A DNA stretch of 64,000 nt, from positions 95,421 through 159,420 of the forward strand of contig JBGAHL010000009.1 in the NCBI GenBank assembly GCA_044226205.1, read 5' to 3'. Of the stretch, positions 1 to 9,882 are shown piece by piece (position 1 is the stretch's first letter; the number at the start of each line of letters is the position of its first letter). The position numbers and the translations under genes are program-made. The DNA comes from M3007 sp044226205 (GTDB lineage Bacteria > Bacteroidota > Bacteroidia > Chitinophagales > Saprospiraceae). The notes below the pieces were generated by a model. That model was not told the origin of the DNA. It did not search any database and saw only the letters and a list, made by a program, of their open reading frames with translations.

Positions 1-46
1 TAAGGCGCTAAAAATCAGCATATTAAGTGAAGTCGCCTCAGGGAAA

Positions 47-1030
47 TCAAAGATGCAGCCTGAACCATTCGATGGCCAGATTACTTGCCTCCTGCAATTT
101 TTCCATATATGGCGAAAAGTGATGCCCCTCGATGTAAGCAAGTTTTTTAGGCTCAGCGGATTTGTCGAAAGCGTCAAGAATTAATTGCTCTGGTATCAGT
201 TCGTCGTTCTTCGCAATGATAAACAGTTTGGGTTTGGTGCCTATTTGTTGCACGTAATATCCAGGTTCATATTCCAGTTGCATTTCCAGGCTTTTGAGCG
301 TAACCAGGTTCTCGTACGTCGGTGCATATTGCTGAAAACTCTGGATGAACTCCCAGGCAAATGGACTTGAAATTGCTGAAAACTGCGCACTGTTATTCGT
401 TGCAACCGGAATTTTGGCAGGCTCGCCCCCGTTTATGCGTACCAGCCTGTCTGCCTGAAACTGCTGATAGAGAAAAGACTTTACCTCGGGAGGCATATTG
501 TGGATATAATAGGAGCCGCTTATAAAGGGCGTCATGCTTACAACACATTTTACCCTTGGATCAATTGCGCTTGTTACGAGGGCATGGCCCCCTGAATAAC
601 TTCCGCCCCAAACGCCAATTCTATCCGGGTCTACACTCGGGAGTGTTTGTAAAAAGGAAATGCCGTCCCGATAGGCCTGTATTTGCTGCCAGGGATCAGC
701 TTCTCCGCGCAGGGTTCCGCCACTTTCTCCAAAATTCGGGTAATCAAAAAGCAGAACCGCAAAGCCGGCTTTTGCAAAGTTGGAGGCGTAAAACTGGTAA
801 TTGCATTCTTTGGTACCCGAAAAACCGGGCGCCATTACAATGGCGGGCAGTTTGTTGTTCGTTGTAGCCTTTGGGGTAAAAAACCAGCCTTTTACCAACA
901 GCCCTCCTGAAAAGAAGCTGATGTTCATTTTGCTTGTTTCGGTAGTGTCAATACTTTGGGTATAAACAGCGCTGCTGTGGTACCATAGTAAAGCGATGGC
1001 GATAATAATGCGAAAGGGTTGTGTTTTCAT
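47..1030 (-). CDS. secreted alpha/beta hydrolase (dienelactone hydrolase/acyl-peptidase-like)
   Basis: A 327-residue protein starting at an ATG. The N-terminus (MKTQPFRIIIAIALLW...) reads as a signal peptide, so it probably acts in the periplasm or outside. The middle carries the alpha/beta-hydrolase nucleophile elbow GGSYSGG (Ser around residue 145), preceded by an RGEADPWQQ stretch and a DPDRIGVWG strand as in dienelactone hydrolases and X-Pro peptidase-like esterases. A late Asp (KNDELIPEQ) and His (EGHHFSPY) complete a plausible Ser-Asp-His triad. The length fits a single-domain hydrolase. The substrate cannot be read from sequence. It lies downstream of the Tc toxin genes on the same strand, separated by 285 bp, and nothing ties it to them functionally. 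Confidence 0.8.
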   Translation of the reverse strand: MKTQPFRIIIAIALLWYHSSAVYTQSIDTTETSKMNISFFSGGLLVKGWFFTPKATTNNKLPAIVMAPGFSGTKECNYQFYASNFAKAGFAVLLFDYPNFGESGGTLRGEADPWQQIQAYRDGISFLQTLPSVDPDRIGVWGGSYSGGHALVTSAIDPRVKCVVSMTPFISGSYYIHNMPPEVKSFLYQQFQADRLVRINGGEPAKIPVATNNSAQFSAISSPFAWEFIQSFQQYAPTYENLVTLKSLEMQLEYEPGYYVQQIGTKPKLFIIAKNDELIPEQLILDAFDKSAEPKKLAYIEGHHFSPYMEKLQEASNLAIEWFRLHL

Positions 1031-1162
1031 GTTGATGGTTTGATTAGTTATTCAAGGGGGGGACTGAAAAATATGCTGTTCTCATTTATGGGCCGGACGG
1101 CATCTGGTGCATACATGTTCACTTAACGCTGATTGTGAGGTATCAATCTTGACACAACGTTA

Positions 1163-1206
1163 CGCTTCCCGAATTTGCGACGCTTAGGAAGCATTTTCGG
1201 GAAGCG
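1163..1206. repeat. 11-bp inverted repeat in the 1031-1315 gap
   Basis: Arms CGCTTCCCGAA (1163-1173) and TTCGGGAAGCG (1196-1206) are perfectly complementary around a 22-nt loop. It lies in the 285-bp gap between the end of the TcA gene and the hydrolase start. There is no T-run on either side, so it is not a textbook intrinsic terminator. It may be a degenerate intergenic palindrome. Confidence 0.5.
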
Positions 1207-1315
1207 ATTGTTGGCAGCATAATATTCTCCTTTAAAAGCCATACTTTATGATCAACATCAATTCCGTCAAATCTGCTGAAGCATTAGATAACTCGAAAGG
1301 TTGCAACAATGATCC

Positions 1316-4300
1316 TCAACTTTGGAATTCAGGTTCATCTCCCTCTGGATCATATAATTCAAACGCTAACATCAATGGCACATCTTTCGTCGCTTGCGCA
1401 TCGTGTGTGATTTCGATTTTGCAAATGCTCGGATCGCTTGTGTCCCACGAAATGGTTGAAAACTGTCCACTTTTGTCGGTAATACTTACAATCTTGATAT
1501 GAAAAGCATTGGCAAAATACGGAAAATGTACTCTTGTAAGTACAATTACAATCTTGTTCGTTGGTACAGCAGGTTGCGAAAGTTGGTAAAATTCGGATGG
1601 GAATTCCGGTTTGAGACTGAGCAATTTGTTCAACGAAACCATTTTGCCCAACAGTCCATCCTTTATATTGGTTTTAAACAAACCTCCATCATACTTCGCC
1701 CGATAGCTGATATGGAAAACCACATCGGCGATGGTCGAATAATCAAAACTCCTGAACTTATCCGGCAATTTCAGCTCCCATTCGCTATCCACCGCTCCCG
1801 CACCCTCAAAGGGTAGGTAGCGCTCATCGCGGAAGTTTAGATCAAACTGGCCGCCGTCATTTTGCGCATTGCTGGTGGCTACCATATCGCTGCCCTTGTA
1901 AGGGAAAACCGCGGCTGCCACTGAAGGATTCGATGGTTCTTTGCGCAAACTGCCCTTAAGCATGGTCAAGGTTGCCGCCACATTGGTATAAGGCCCTGCG
2001 ATGCAGGGTATGGTAATTTGCACCGATACGATACGACGGCGGTAGTAACCCTGATATTGCAAATCAAATGCCCATTCGGGGATTTTGAAGGTACAAGTAC
2101 CGGTGTTTTGCAGGTCAAGCAATTGCTTCGGATCGAGCATCGCCAAAGAGAACGACTGTCGGATTTCCATTTGACGCACGTTCCAATCCATGTATTTGGT
2201 TTCGAGTTTTTGCAATTCTATGGTTAGCTGTTCGCCCGAGAGCAGCCCCACGCGGGAGGCATCCCAAAATGTACCGCCGGAAATATCGAAGTACAGATCA
2301 TCTCCCGTTTCGAAACGGTAGGCCGCTTCGGCCTGTTTGGCCATGTTGCTGGCAAGGTTGTAGGCCATTCGGTGCAGCTTTTGCAGTCGGCCCGACATGA
2401 ATTTGTATAGGTCAAGGTTGCTGAATTTGTTTTTGTAAAAATCATGCAGCTCCTGCGCCTGCTCGATCTGCTTCTCGTGGATTTCCAGGTCCTTTTGGGC
2501 CATGGCAAGGCGGATGGTAGCGGCGATGATGCCTTGTTGCGCTTGTTTGAGCTCCTGCTCGGCGGTTTTTAGATCGAATTTCCAGCCTTGGGCGCGGCGC
2601 TGGAAGGAGGCTTCGAGGCCGGCGGAGGAGGAAACAATACTCGCAATGGTTGAAAGTGACCTTATTAGTAATGCCATATTTTTACTCCCCCTCTCTAATT
2701 GCTCGCCACCATAAGTCATAGCGGTGAAAGCCCCCGGGTTGGGGAATAACGAAACAATAGATGCAATTAGATTGTATACAGGTTCAACTGCGCTTAATGT
2801 TGAAGAAGTATGCAGTGCTACCTGCTGTGTCCTCTCCCAGCCATTCAAATTTTCCTCGATCCATTCCCGGTATTGGTCAATTCTGTTCACCACATTCGCC
2901 ATGCCTTCCACCGAGGCTTGCAAATTCGCCTTGGCTTCCTCGATGGCTTTCTTTTTTATTTCCCGGGTCAGTTTCAGGATGTTTTGTTCCTGCGTGGAGC
3001 GCAGCAGCGTAAGTTGTTCGCCGTCTTTCTTTTCTAAGGCACTTAGCAGCGCGCCGCCAAAACTTTGCACCGTGCCGGCGTAGGCCCGCGCTTTTTCCAA
3101 AAGATAGGTAAACCGGTAGGCGGGCAACTGGCCATATAAACTGTTCAACACATCTTCCACACTCAGGCCAGCTGCGAAGGCCGCCACCAACAAAGCCGGG
3201 TCGATGGGCGGCTGGAATAGCGCCAGACTGCGTTTCACGCCGTCGATGTTCATGCAATTCCGCAGTTTGAACAGCCTGTCTTCCACGCGGTCCCAGTAAG
3301 CGAGCATGTTTTCGTTGTGGGGTATGCAGAATACGTTTTGTCTGGTGAGTTGCAGGCCGAGGTTGGCAGCATAAGAAGGTTTCAATGCCGATGTTTGAAT
3401 GATGTAGGGCCGGGTAGGACCCCGCCTTTGCGAGCTTGCATTGTACGTATCGTTGGCAAGGTCTTCATAGCCCGTCAGGCCGCTGCCGAGTATGGGGTCC
3501 GGCGTTTCAGGCACGGCCGGCAGGGACACGGTAATGACCCAGTTTTCTACATTGTACAGAAATGGCGGCAGGGAATTGCTGCTCAGTTTGGCATACGTGG
3601 TTTTGGGGTCTGGGCATCCGCAGTTGCGGGTTTCAATGGCCGATTTGCAGGGGCCTGTTACCTGCGGCCGCTTGCCGAGTATGTTGTTGGCCAATTGGTA
3701 CAACATCATCGCTTCGGTATTCGACTCCCAGGTATCGCGGCGGAACAGCGAATCGCCCCAGTCGAGCAGATTGTCCACATACTTCATCACGATGTTTTTC
3801 ATGTAGGCCGTCTTGCGCAGGCGCGCAATGGCGTGCGGGTTGAAGGGGTTGTTCTCGTAGGCATCCAGTTCGGCTCTATTGGTCAGACTCTCGATGAGTT
3901 TGTCGAGCGTATGGTTGCGGAACTCCAGGAACCGCCAATATCGGTCGCCGGGTATCGTTGGTTCGTAGGGCGCCGTGGGATCGAATATTTTCCGGAACCA
4001 GTAATCGGCCTCCTTGTATTTGCCTTCTGCATTGAGGCGGTCGGCTATCAGGTACGGGATGTGGAAAAAGAGTTCGCGAAAGTAGAGGCCGTGGGCGCCG
4101 GAGAAGTCGAGATGTTGAGTTTCGATGAAAGGCGGAGCCAATTTATCCGAATCAGGAAATGATAGTCGATGCTCCTTTTCTTTTATTAATTCTTGAGTGT
4201 TCAAATTTAAAAAATCCGACAAGCCCTCATTCGATAGCCGGACGCTTAAATCATCTACTACGGTTGTGGTTAACATGATGGTTTCGCGGCGACCTTCGAC

Positions 4301-7300
4301 TGGAGTATATATTTGAATTCCTTTTACAGTTTCATTACTATTTGTTTGCCGAAGAATAAACTGGTGTGCATTGTTTTTGAAAACATAATCACCCGGATTG
4401 TTAAAAATAACACGAAGTTCTCTATCTCTAACCTTAGTTGAACATCCTTCAATTAAAATAAAGCCAGGAATCTTTTGGGACAACGGGAATGCTTCAACAT
4501 GAGCGGCTTTAGATGAAGCAATGGCTAATGACAAACCATGTTCCACTACATTGTTCGAAGTATAATTAAAAATGCTCAAGGCTTTATTTGTAGGAATTTC
4601 AGGAGTTAGATAAGAATTGTAGTCAGATACATTATTCAAAATCGATATGGAATTTTTAATATAAAGGTTTTGCGCCTCATTAAACTTTAAATAGTCCACG
4701 CTTAGCAAATCCAGTGTATTATCATACTGAGGAAATATTCTATAACGAGTATTACTTGATTCAAATTTCCTCAAATTGATGGGGTCATTGTCGCCAATAC
4801 TTCCTCCCTGAATTGGGTCACAAAATCCCTTCACCTTCTGCGGCTGTAACCACTTCCTGTTTTCGGTCAGATATGAATAATTTAATGTGATGGTATGGGC
4901 GAATTCTTCAAATATGGAACCCCCACCTTCAAATTTATTCTTCTCCATCGTCACCACGCTCACCCAGAACAGGTAGAGTTTCCCCTTGAATTTGATTGGC
5001 GAAACGTAGGGCGCGTTGATGGCCAGCTCCACCTTTTCCCAGGGTGTCCATTGTTTGGCGCGCACGTTGTGGTCGTCTTTGGGCAGCACCCGCATTTTTC
5101 GGTAATAATACTGGTAGGGGTCGGTGCTGGTCCGGCCGAAAATATGGTAGGTATCAATTTTTTCTCCGGGTTCAAAACATGCTCCGGCGATAATCAGCTG
5201 CCCCTGTTCCGCAAAACCTTTCAAGTACTGTACATAGGCCGCTTCGGCCGCTTCGAGGGTTATTTTCTGCTGCGACAGTTCCTCTTCCAGCGCCTTGAAC
5301 AGGGGGGATTTGTCGTCGCGCAGCTCGGGCTCTATCCAGTTCTCCGGATAAAGGAACACTTTGCGGTTGGCTTCCCACACGCGGTAATTTTTGCGCCATT
5401 CCCACTGCATGCGCAGGCTCCGCTGTTCTTCTTCAGTTTTGCCGAGGGTGGCTCGCAGGGACTTGAAGGTATGGGTCGGGTCCGCTTTCATTTTTTCCAG
5501 GCCCATGAGCACATTGTGTACGTACAGTTGCAGGCTGAGGGTGGCGGCGAGGATGCGCGACACACGGGCGCAGCCGCTCATTTCCACATCGACGAGGAAA
5601 TAAGCGTACAGATCGCCGGTGTCGCGGAAATTGTTTTGGTGGTCCATAGCCAGTAAAAAAGCGCACAACACATCGCGGCGCTGCTCCTGAATGCGGTTTT
5701 CATACGGCTCCCAGGTTTTTTCGTAGTCGGCCTCCCTGCTGAACCGCGCTTTGAAAGCCGTACGCAGGGCCGTTTCGTATGTCAGGGCATCGGCATAGGT
5801 ATTCATGCGCAGGGCATTCAGCGCCACAGCGTCGTAGGTGCCCAGGTCGAGGCTTAGTTGTATCAGGTCTTCGTACTGGCGCAACAACTCGGGCGCCGAC
5901 TGGCTGGCTGACACTACCTTGGCAAGCGCAAGCACCCGGTTGACTTCCGTGTCCAGCAAGCCTGCCAGGGTTTGGGTTTGCTGGCTGACCCACTTGGTTT
6001 TATCCAGCGCAAGCAGTTTGCGGAAAGCGGCGAGGCCGGAGGCGCCGGCGCGTTTTTTAAAACGGACATAGGTGAAAAAACGCCTCATGTCCTCCGGGGT
6101 TGCCATTTTTTCCAAAGCATCCTGTCCGGTTCCCTGTATAAATTCCGTGGAAGAGCCAAACAAGGCCAGGTCGTCGGCATCGAAGGCCATTTTTTCGAAA
6201 AACAGCATCAGGCGTTCCATTACGGGCATGAAGGCCAGGAATTCAGTAAGCACAAAGCCCGATTCTTTTCGGCCGATATTGGACTGGGCTTCTATCCAAA
6301 CCTTATCGAAATTTTTATACCAGACAGCCACATGTTCTATCATGTTTTTATCCAGGTTGAACAGCAGGCCGAGGTGTTCGTGAAAAGCTGCTTGGATGAG
6401 CACCATTTTTTCCATGGCGGGCGCTGGTTCGAACAAACGCTTGTCGGCGGTAAAAGCCTTGGTCCATATGAGCGCCTTGTCTTTGGCGGTCTTATCCCGT
6501 TCGGTGTCTCCCTTGTATTTGAACTTCAGGGCGGAAGACTCCTCGCCCCGCACGATAAACCGAATTTCCGAAAGGGAAAGAGGTCCTTCCTTTACGATAT
6601 TTTGCACATCCATCCACCGGATTATGCGACCGGCGTTGATGGTAAACAGCGGCATTTGCGCCCATTCGAGCAAATACCCGAATTCTTCAAGCGAAACGCC
6701 AAGCAAGGCGGAGAGCCGCACGATCCGGTACGCTGCCGATACATTGGGGATGGTTTGGGCTGCAGCACCGAACAGGGCGGTATAGGTTTGCCCAAATGCT
6801 TTTTCGGTTGTTCCGAGTCCTTTGAGTTGGTCGGGCCATTTCCGGAAATCCGTGAATTCGGTAGCCACCGGAGAAGCTGCCTTTTGGGGCATATTAGCTG
6901 CGTCGAACATCCTGGCGAGCATGCCCGGCACGGCTGTTTCCACCGAACTGTTCAACAGGGCATTGTGTATGCTGCGGGTGTGCAGTGACTCATTCGGAAT
7001 TTCGCTGTGCAGTGCGAGCGCTTCCTCTACCGAGAGGTCGAATCGCCGCTGAATCTCCCGTATGCGGGCAATGCGTTCGAGGTTGGCTACGCCCAAAACG
7101 CCCGAGTTCGTTACGGCGGGGTCGCCTGATTGTTTGACTACCAGATCCAGCTCGAGCAGGGTCCAGGGCAGGTGGCGCTGCAGGCGCAGCAGACGGTGGA
7201 TGTAGTCGAGCACGACGGCATCATCCAGGCCTGTGAGCCATTCTTTTACCTCCTTCGTCTCTTCATTATCTTTACTGTTCCACCTCAACGTCTTTGTTAC

Positions 7301-9640
7301 ATTGTTCAGGCTGCACTCCGTCGAAGCCAGGTACACGGCATCGGCCCGGCTCAGTCCGGTAGCGCGCAGGAATACGTCGGCCGGGCACTCCTTCAGGTCA
7401 AAGCCTGGGTCGAGCAGGATATCCACATCCAAATCAGGTTTACGATCATCGGGAAACCCGAAACGCAGTTTGCGCAGGTCTTCCATGTTGGTATCGGGGG
7501 TGGAAATAAATAGCCATTCTTCCGCCGATATACCCAGGTAAGCCTGCTCCATACGGAATTGTGCGGCAACGCGCAGGGCGCGCAAAATGTCGGCGTAATC
7601 CGTTTTAAAATATTCCAGCAGGATACGGCTCTCCTCAAAAGGCCGGTTGTACGCCAGGCGGAAGGAGTTTTTCCAGGTATTGGCAGCCTGAACACTCAAC
7701 AGAAAACCCGAGCCGGCATCGCCGCCTGCAGGTACACGGGCAAACTGTGCCCAGACATCGATACCGGCAGGCGGCTGGTTCAGAATATGGCCCATCACTT
7801 CGGCGATGTACCGCTCCTGTATTTCATTGACAATCTGCAGGTAAGGCACCACGGCATTGGTATTTTCACAGCTCAGCTCGAGGTGTCGCAAATCGGGGCG
7901 GCGATGTTGCAGGGTGATATTGTTGGCAGGGGACTGCCCATAGCCATCTTCTTCAAATGTCACATTGCCTTCCACAAATTTCATCAAATCCACGAAGTAG
8001 GCAGCCGGACCAAATATGGATTTGCAGTGTTCGCATTCGCAATAATCCTGAGCCCCGAACATATCGCTGTAACCGTCGATATCCTGCAACTGGTTGACTA
8101 ATTCGGGCGGATAATTGCCCACGGAAAAACCTATGGCCGGCGCGGCGACGATTTCCTGCAAACCGATGCTGGCAAGCGTGATGGTTTGCATCTGGTTTTG
8201 CGCCTGCTGGAATACCGCATTGGCCGACAGCGCGTCGGCGAGTGTATCCGTGAGCGCAGCAGCGCCGTGCTGAATGATGGCTGCCGCCGAATCCAGGCCA
8301 TTGCTGAGCAGGGTTTCCTGCACGGCGTAGTCGGGCGACAACATGCTCACCCGTTGCATGGCCATGAATTGTTTGCGCACATTGGCCTGTTGCGCTTCGT
8401 CGATACCGGTATAGTTGAATGCGGGAGCGCCGTTTTCGTCTTTTTTGAACAAATTGGATTTGAGCAAGTCAAAGCCCGGATTATTGGCGAGGAATTGCCG
8501 CATGTCGTCCTGGCGTTTTTTCAATTGCTCGGCTGTGCTGCCTTCGAAATACCTGTATGTTTTTACTAATTGTTCCTTGTCCAAGGGCGTCCACACCTTG
8601 CGCTCAAGAAAAAAACGCGAAGGGAAGTTGCGCTGCGCCACTTGCACCAGCTGCGCCGCATACGTTTCGGGCGATTCGCCGTAGGGTGTCAGGTTGCCCG
8701 CTTCTTTTATTTTTTTGAGGTAGTACGCCTCATCGAATGCCGCCACCTGGCTGATTTCGGGCACATCGGGCAGTATTTTGGCCACCAGGGTCGGAAGTTT
8801 TCCGCTGAGGCGCGACAGGGCGAAGCCGCGCTGGAGCAGGGCTTTTTGAGTGTCGTTCATTTGAGCGGCTGCGGCTGCGGCGTCCCAGTCTTGCTGACTG
8901 GCGCGTTCCCAGTCCCAGCCCCGGTCGAGCAGCACATCTGCGTATTCCTTGTTTTGAGAGGCGATGGCATACACCAGGGTGGTAGTGGTCAGTACCTGTG
9001 TTTCTTCAAAAAAATAGGGGTTTTTGCTCAGAGGCTGATCGAGGTGCAACACTTCCTGTACGCTGCGTTCGTCGGCAGGGGGCGGCGGCGTGCCGTCTTC
9101 GGAAGAGCGGGTAGTGGGCACGTAGCGGGTAATGGCAGCTCCGAGCGTAAGGTTTTTCACCTGGGTATAATCGAAGACAATATTCGGATCGGCGTTCTGC
9201 CGCGTGGCCGGCGGCAGCGATTGCAGCACCACCTCTTTGAGCGCGGCGTTGAGTTTGCCCGCCACGAAGGCGCTTTTGTCCGAGGCCAGGATCTCGTCGG
9301 GCCGCAGGCGCAGGTCGGCGTATGTTATCGGCAACACCTCTGCACGGCTTTTTTTGATGGTAAGCGTCACATTCATAGAGGCGGCGCTTACCGTGTAGGT
9401 GGGCGTACCGGCATCGCCGCCGTACAGGCGCCTGCTGCCCGCAAACACCTCTACGGTGGCCAACTGCGGATTTTTTTTATCCGTTACATCCGGTATTTCA
9501 ATAGCGATGGTACAACGCCCTTCGGCATCGGTGCGGGCTTCGCCTTTCTGTGCGGCGCTGAAAAAGACCCTGACGATGAGGTTGGGGCGCGGGGTGTTTT
9601 TGGCGTTTTGCAAGGTCAGGGTTAGGGAAAAGGTGGCCAT
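1316..9640 (-). CDS. Tc toxin complex TcA subunit (pore/shaft component)
   Basis: About 2,774 residues, the usual size of TcA. TcA forms a pentameric bell with a central channel that binds cells and injects the TcC effector. A beta-sandwich-like N-terminus (about 1-100, with repeated Thr/Val strands) precedes the TcA signature CECEHCKSIFGPAAYFVDL near residue 535. A Phe/Asp-rich stretch (ADYWFRKIFDPTAPYEP) lies near 1860, and long coiled-coil helices of the alpha-helical shaft and channel cover about 2200-2430. The C-terminus contains the TcB-binding pattern (LLDLQNTGTCTFKIPEWAF, then YYRRRIVSVQITIPC and GPYTN). Start: ATG at 9640 (MATFSLTL); the frame is open further up only to a TTG. It is the second gene after the TcB-TcC fusion, 242 bp downstream. 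Bases about 4150-4930 are AT-rich, unlike the rest. Family call is firm; target host is unknown. Confidence 0.93.
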   Translation of the reverse strand: MATFSLTLTLQNAKNTPRPNLIVRVFFSAAQKGEARTDAEGRCTIAIEIPDVTDKKNPQLATVEVFAGSRRLYGGDAGTPTYTVSAASMNVTLTIKKSRAEVLPITYADLRLRPDEILASDKSAFVAGKLNAALKEVVLQSLPPATRQNADPNIVFDYTQVKNLTLGAAITRYVPTTRSSEDGTPPPPADERSVQEVLHLDQPLSKNPYFFEETQVLTTTTLVYAIASQNKEYADVLLDRGWDWERASQQDWDAAAAAAQMNDTQKALLQRGFALSRLSGKLPTLVAKILPDVPEISQVAAFDEAYYLKKIKEAGNLTPYGESPETYAAQLVQVAQRNFPSRFFLERKVWTPLDKEQLVKTYRYFEGSTAEQLKKRQDDMRQFLANNPGFDLLKSNLFKKDENGAPAFNYTGIDEAQQANVRKQFMAMQRVSMLSPDYAVQETLLSNGLDSAAAIIQHGAAALTDTLADALSANAVFQQAQNQMQTITLASIGLQEIVAAPAIGFSVGNYPPELVNQLQDIDGYSDMFGAQDYCECEHCKSIFGPAAYFVDLMKFVEGNVTFEEDGYGQSPANNITLQHRRPDLRHLELSCENTNAVVPYLQIVNEIQERYIAEVMGHILNQPPAGIDVWAQFARVPAGGDAGSGFLLSVQAANTWKNSFRLAYNRPFEESRILLEYFKTDYADILRALRVAAQFRMEQAYLGISAEEWLFISTPDTNMEDLRKLRFGFPDDRKPDLDVDILLDPGFDLKECPADVFLRATGLSRADAVYLASTECSLNNVTKTLRWNSKDNEETKEVKEWLTGLDDAVVLDYIHRLLRLQRHLPWTLLELDLVVKQSGDPAVTNSGVLGVANLERIARIREIQRRFDLSVEEALALHSEIPNESLHTRSIHNALLNSSVETAVPGMLARMFDAANMPQKAASPVATEFTDFRKWPDQLKGLGTTEKAFGQTYTALFGAAAQTIPNVSAAYRIVRLSALLGVSLEEFGYLLEWAQMPLFTINAGRIIRWMDVQNIVKEGPLSLSEIRFIVRGEESSALKFKYKGDTERDKTAKDKALIWTKAFTADKRLFEPAPAMEKMVLIQAAFHEHLGLLFNLDKNMIEHVAVWYKNFDKVWIEAQSNIGRKESGFVLTEFLAFMPVMERLMLFFEKMAFDADDLALFGSSTEFIQGTGQDALEKMATPEDMRRFFTYVRFKKRAGASGLAAFRKLLALDKTKWVSQQTQTLAGLLDTEVNRVLALAKVVSASQSAPELLRQYEDLIQLSLDLGTYDAVALNALRMNTYADALTYETALRTAFKARFSREADYEKTWEPYENRIQEQRRDVLCAFLLAMDHQNNFRDTGDLYAYFLVDVEMSGCARVSRILAATLSLQLYVHNVLMGLEKMKADPTHTFKSLRATLGKTEEEQRSLRMQWEWRKNYRVWEANRKVFLYPENWIEPELRDDKSPLFKALEEELSQQKITLEAAEAAYVQYLKGFAEQGQLIIAGACFEPGEKIDTYHIFGRTSTDPYQYYYRKMRVLPKDDHNVRAKQWTPWEKVELAINAPYVSPIKFKGKLYLFWVSVVTMEKNKFEGGGSIFEEFAHTITLNYSYLTENRKWLQPQKVKGFCDPIQGGSIGDNDPINLRKFESSNTRYRIFPQYDNTLDLLSVDYLKFNEAQNLYIKNSISILNNVSDYNSYLTPEIPTNKALSIFNYTSNNVVEHGLSLAIASSKAAHVEAFPLSQKIPGFILIEGCSTKVRDRELRVIFNNPGDYVFKNNAHQFILRQTNSNETVKGIQIYTPVEGRRETIMLTTTVVDDLSVRLSNEGLSDFLNLNTQELIKEKEHRLSFPDSDKLAPPFIETQHLDFSGAHGLYFRELFFHIPYLIADRLNAEGKYKEADYWFRKIFDPTAPYEPTIPGDRYWRFLEFRNHTLDKLIESLTNRAELDAYENNPFNPHAIARLRKTAYMKNIVMKYVDNLLDWGDSLFRRDTWESNTEAMMLYQLANNILGKRPQVTGPCKSAIETRNCGCPDPKTTYAKLSSNSLPPFLYNVENWVITVSLPAVPETPDPILGSGLTGYEDLANDTYNASSQRRGPTRPYIIQTSALKPSYAANLGLQLTRQNVFCIPHNENMLAYWDRVEDRLFKLRNCMNIDGVKRSLALFQPPIDPALLVAAFAAGLSVEDVLNSLYGQLPAYRFTYLLEKARAYAGTVQSFGGALLSALEKKDGEQLTLLRSTQEQNILKLTREIKKKAIEEAKANLQASVEGMANVVNRIDQYREWIEENLNGWERTQQVALHTSSTLSAVEPVYNLIASIVSLFPNPGAFTAMTYGGEQLERGSKNMALLIRSLSTIASIVSSSAGLEASFQRRAQGWKFDLKTAEQELKQAQQGIIAATIRLAMAQKDLEIHEKQIEQAQELHDFYKNKFSNLDLYKFMSGRLQKLHRMAYNLASNMAKQAEAAYRFETGDDLYFDISGGTFWDASRVGLLSGEQLTIELQKLETKYMDWNVRQMEIRQSFSLAMLDPKQLLDLQNTGTCTFKIPEWAFDLQYQGYYRRRIVSVQITIPCIAGPYTNVAATLTMLKGSLRKEPSNPSVAAAVFPYKGSDMVATSNAQNDGGQFDLNFRDERYLPFEGAGAVDSEWELKLPDKFRSFDYSTIADVVFHISYRAKYDGGLFKTNIKDGLLGKMVSLNKLLSLKPEFPSEFYQLSQPAVPTNKIVIVLTRVHFPYFANAFHIKIVSITDKSGQFSTISWDTSDPSICKIEITHDAQATKDVPLMLAFELYDPEGDEPEFQS
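4150..4930 (-). other. AT-rich segment inside the TcA gene (putative receptor-binding region)
   Basis: Within the TcA gene, roughly residues 1570-1830, base composition falls sharply: the 60-base line at 4561 has 16 G/C (27%). The protein here is rich in Asn, Ser, Ile and Tyr and lacks the Ala/Leu-rich helices of the flanks. In solved TcA structures the receptor-binding domains are inserted in the region before the shaft and are the most variable part. I infer a swapped or imported host-recognition segment. The boundaries are by eye. Confidence 0.55.
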
Positions 9641-9758
9641 GGTTTGTTTATTTTTTGATTTTTTGTTTGTCAATTAGTTTTGGTGTGCTGAGCATTTCTA
9701 TCCTGTGGGGTCTACCCGTTTATGTATGTTTTGTCGGGTTGGAACCCGATGGATGCGA

Positions 9759-9878
9759 GGCGCGAGTTTGGAAACTCGCGCCAACGGGCGTGATTATTGG
9801 GTTTTTATTTTGGTTGTTTTGGGGTTTTGGAAACTCGCGCCAGCGGCCGTTTTTTATTTTTACAACCTCGCGCCAGTA
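9759..9878. repeat. palindrome plus two degenerate copies between the Tc genes
   Basis: An inverted repeat, GGCGCGAGTTT (9759-9769) and AAACTCGCGCC (9772-9782), separated by 2 nt. The half-site GGAAACTCGCGCCA recurs near 9829-9842, and a shorter CCTCGCGCCAG at about 9866-9876. These lie in the 242-bp gap between the TcB-TcC stop and the TcA start. They look like a small interspersed palindromic repeat that has duplicated locally. Any effect on TcA expression (mRNA processing or attenuation) is a guess. Confidence 0.6.
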
Positions 9879-9882
9879 GGGG

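Noticed and set aside
1248..9625. Long plus-strand frames inside the Tc toxin genes
   Set aside because: These are antisense shadows of the GC-rich toxin genes, with no family features of their own; coding sense is clear from TcA and TcB-TcC motifs.
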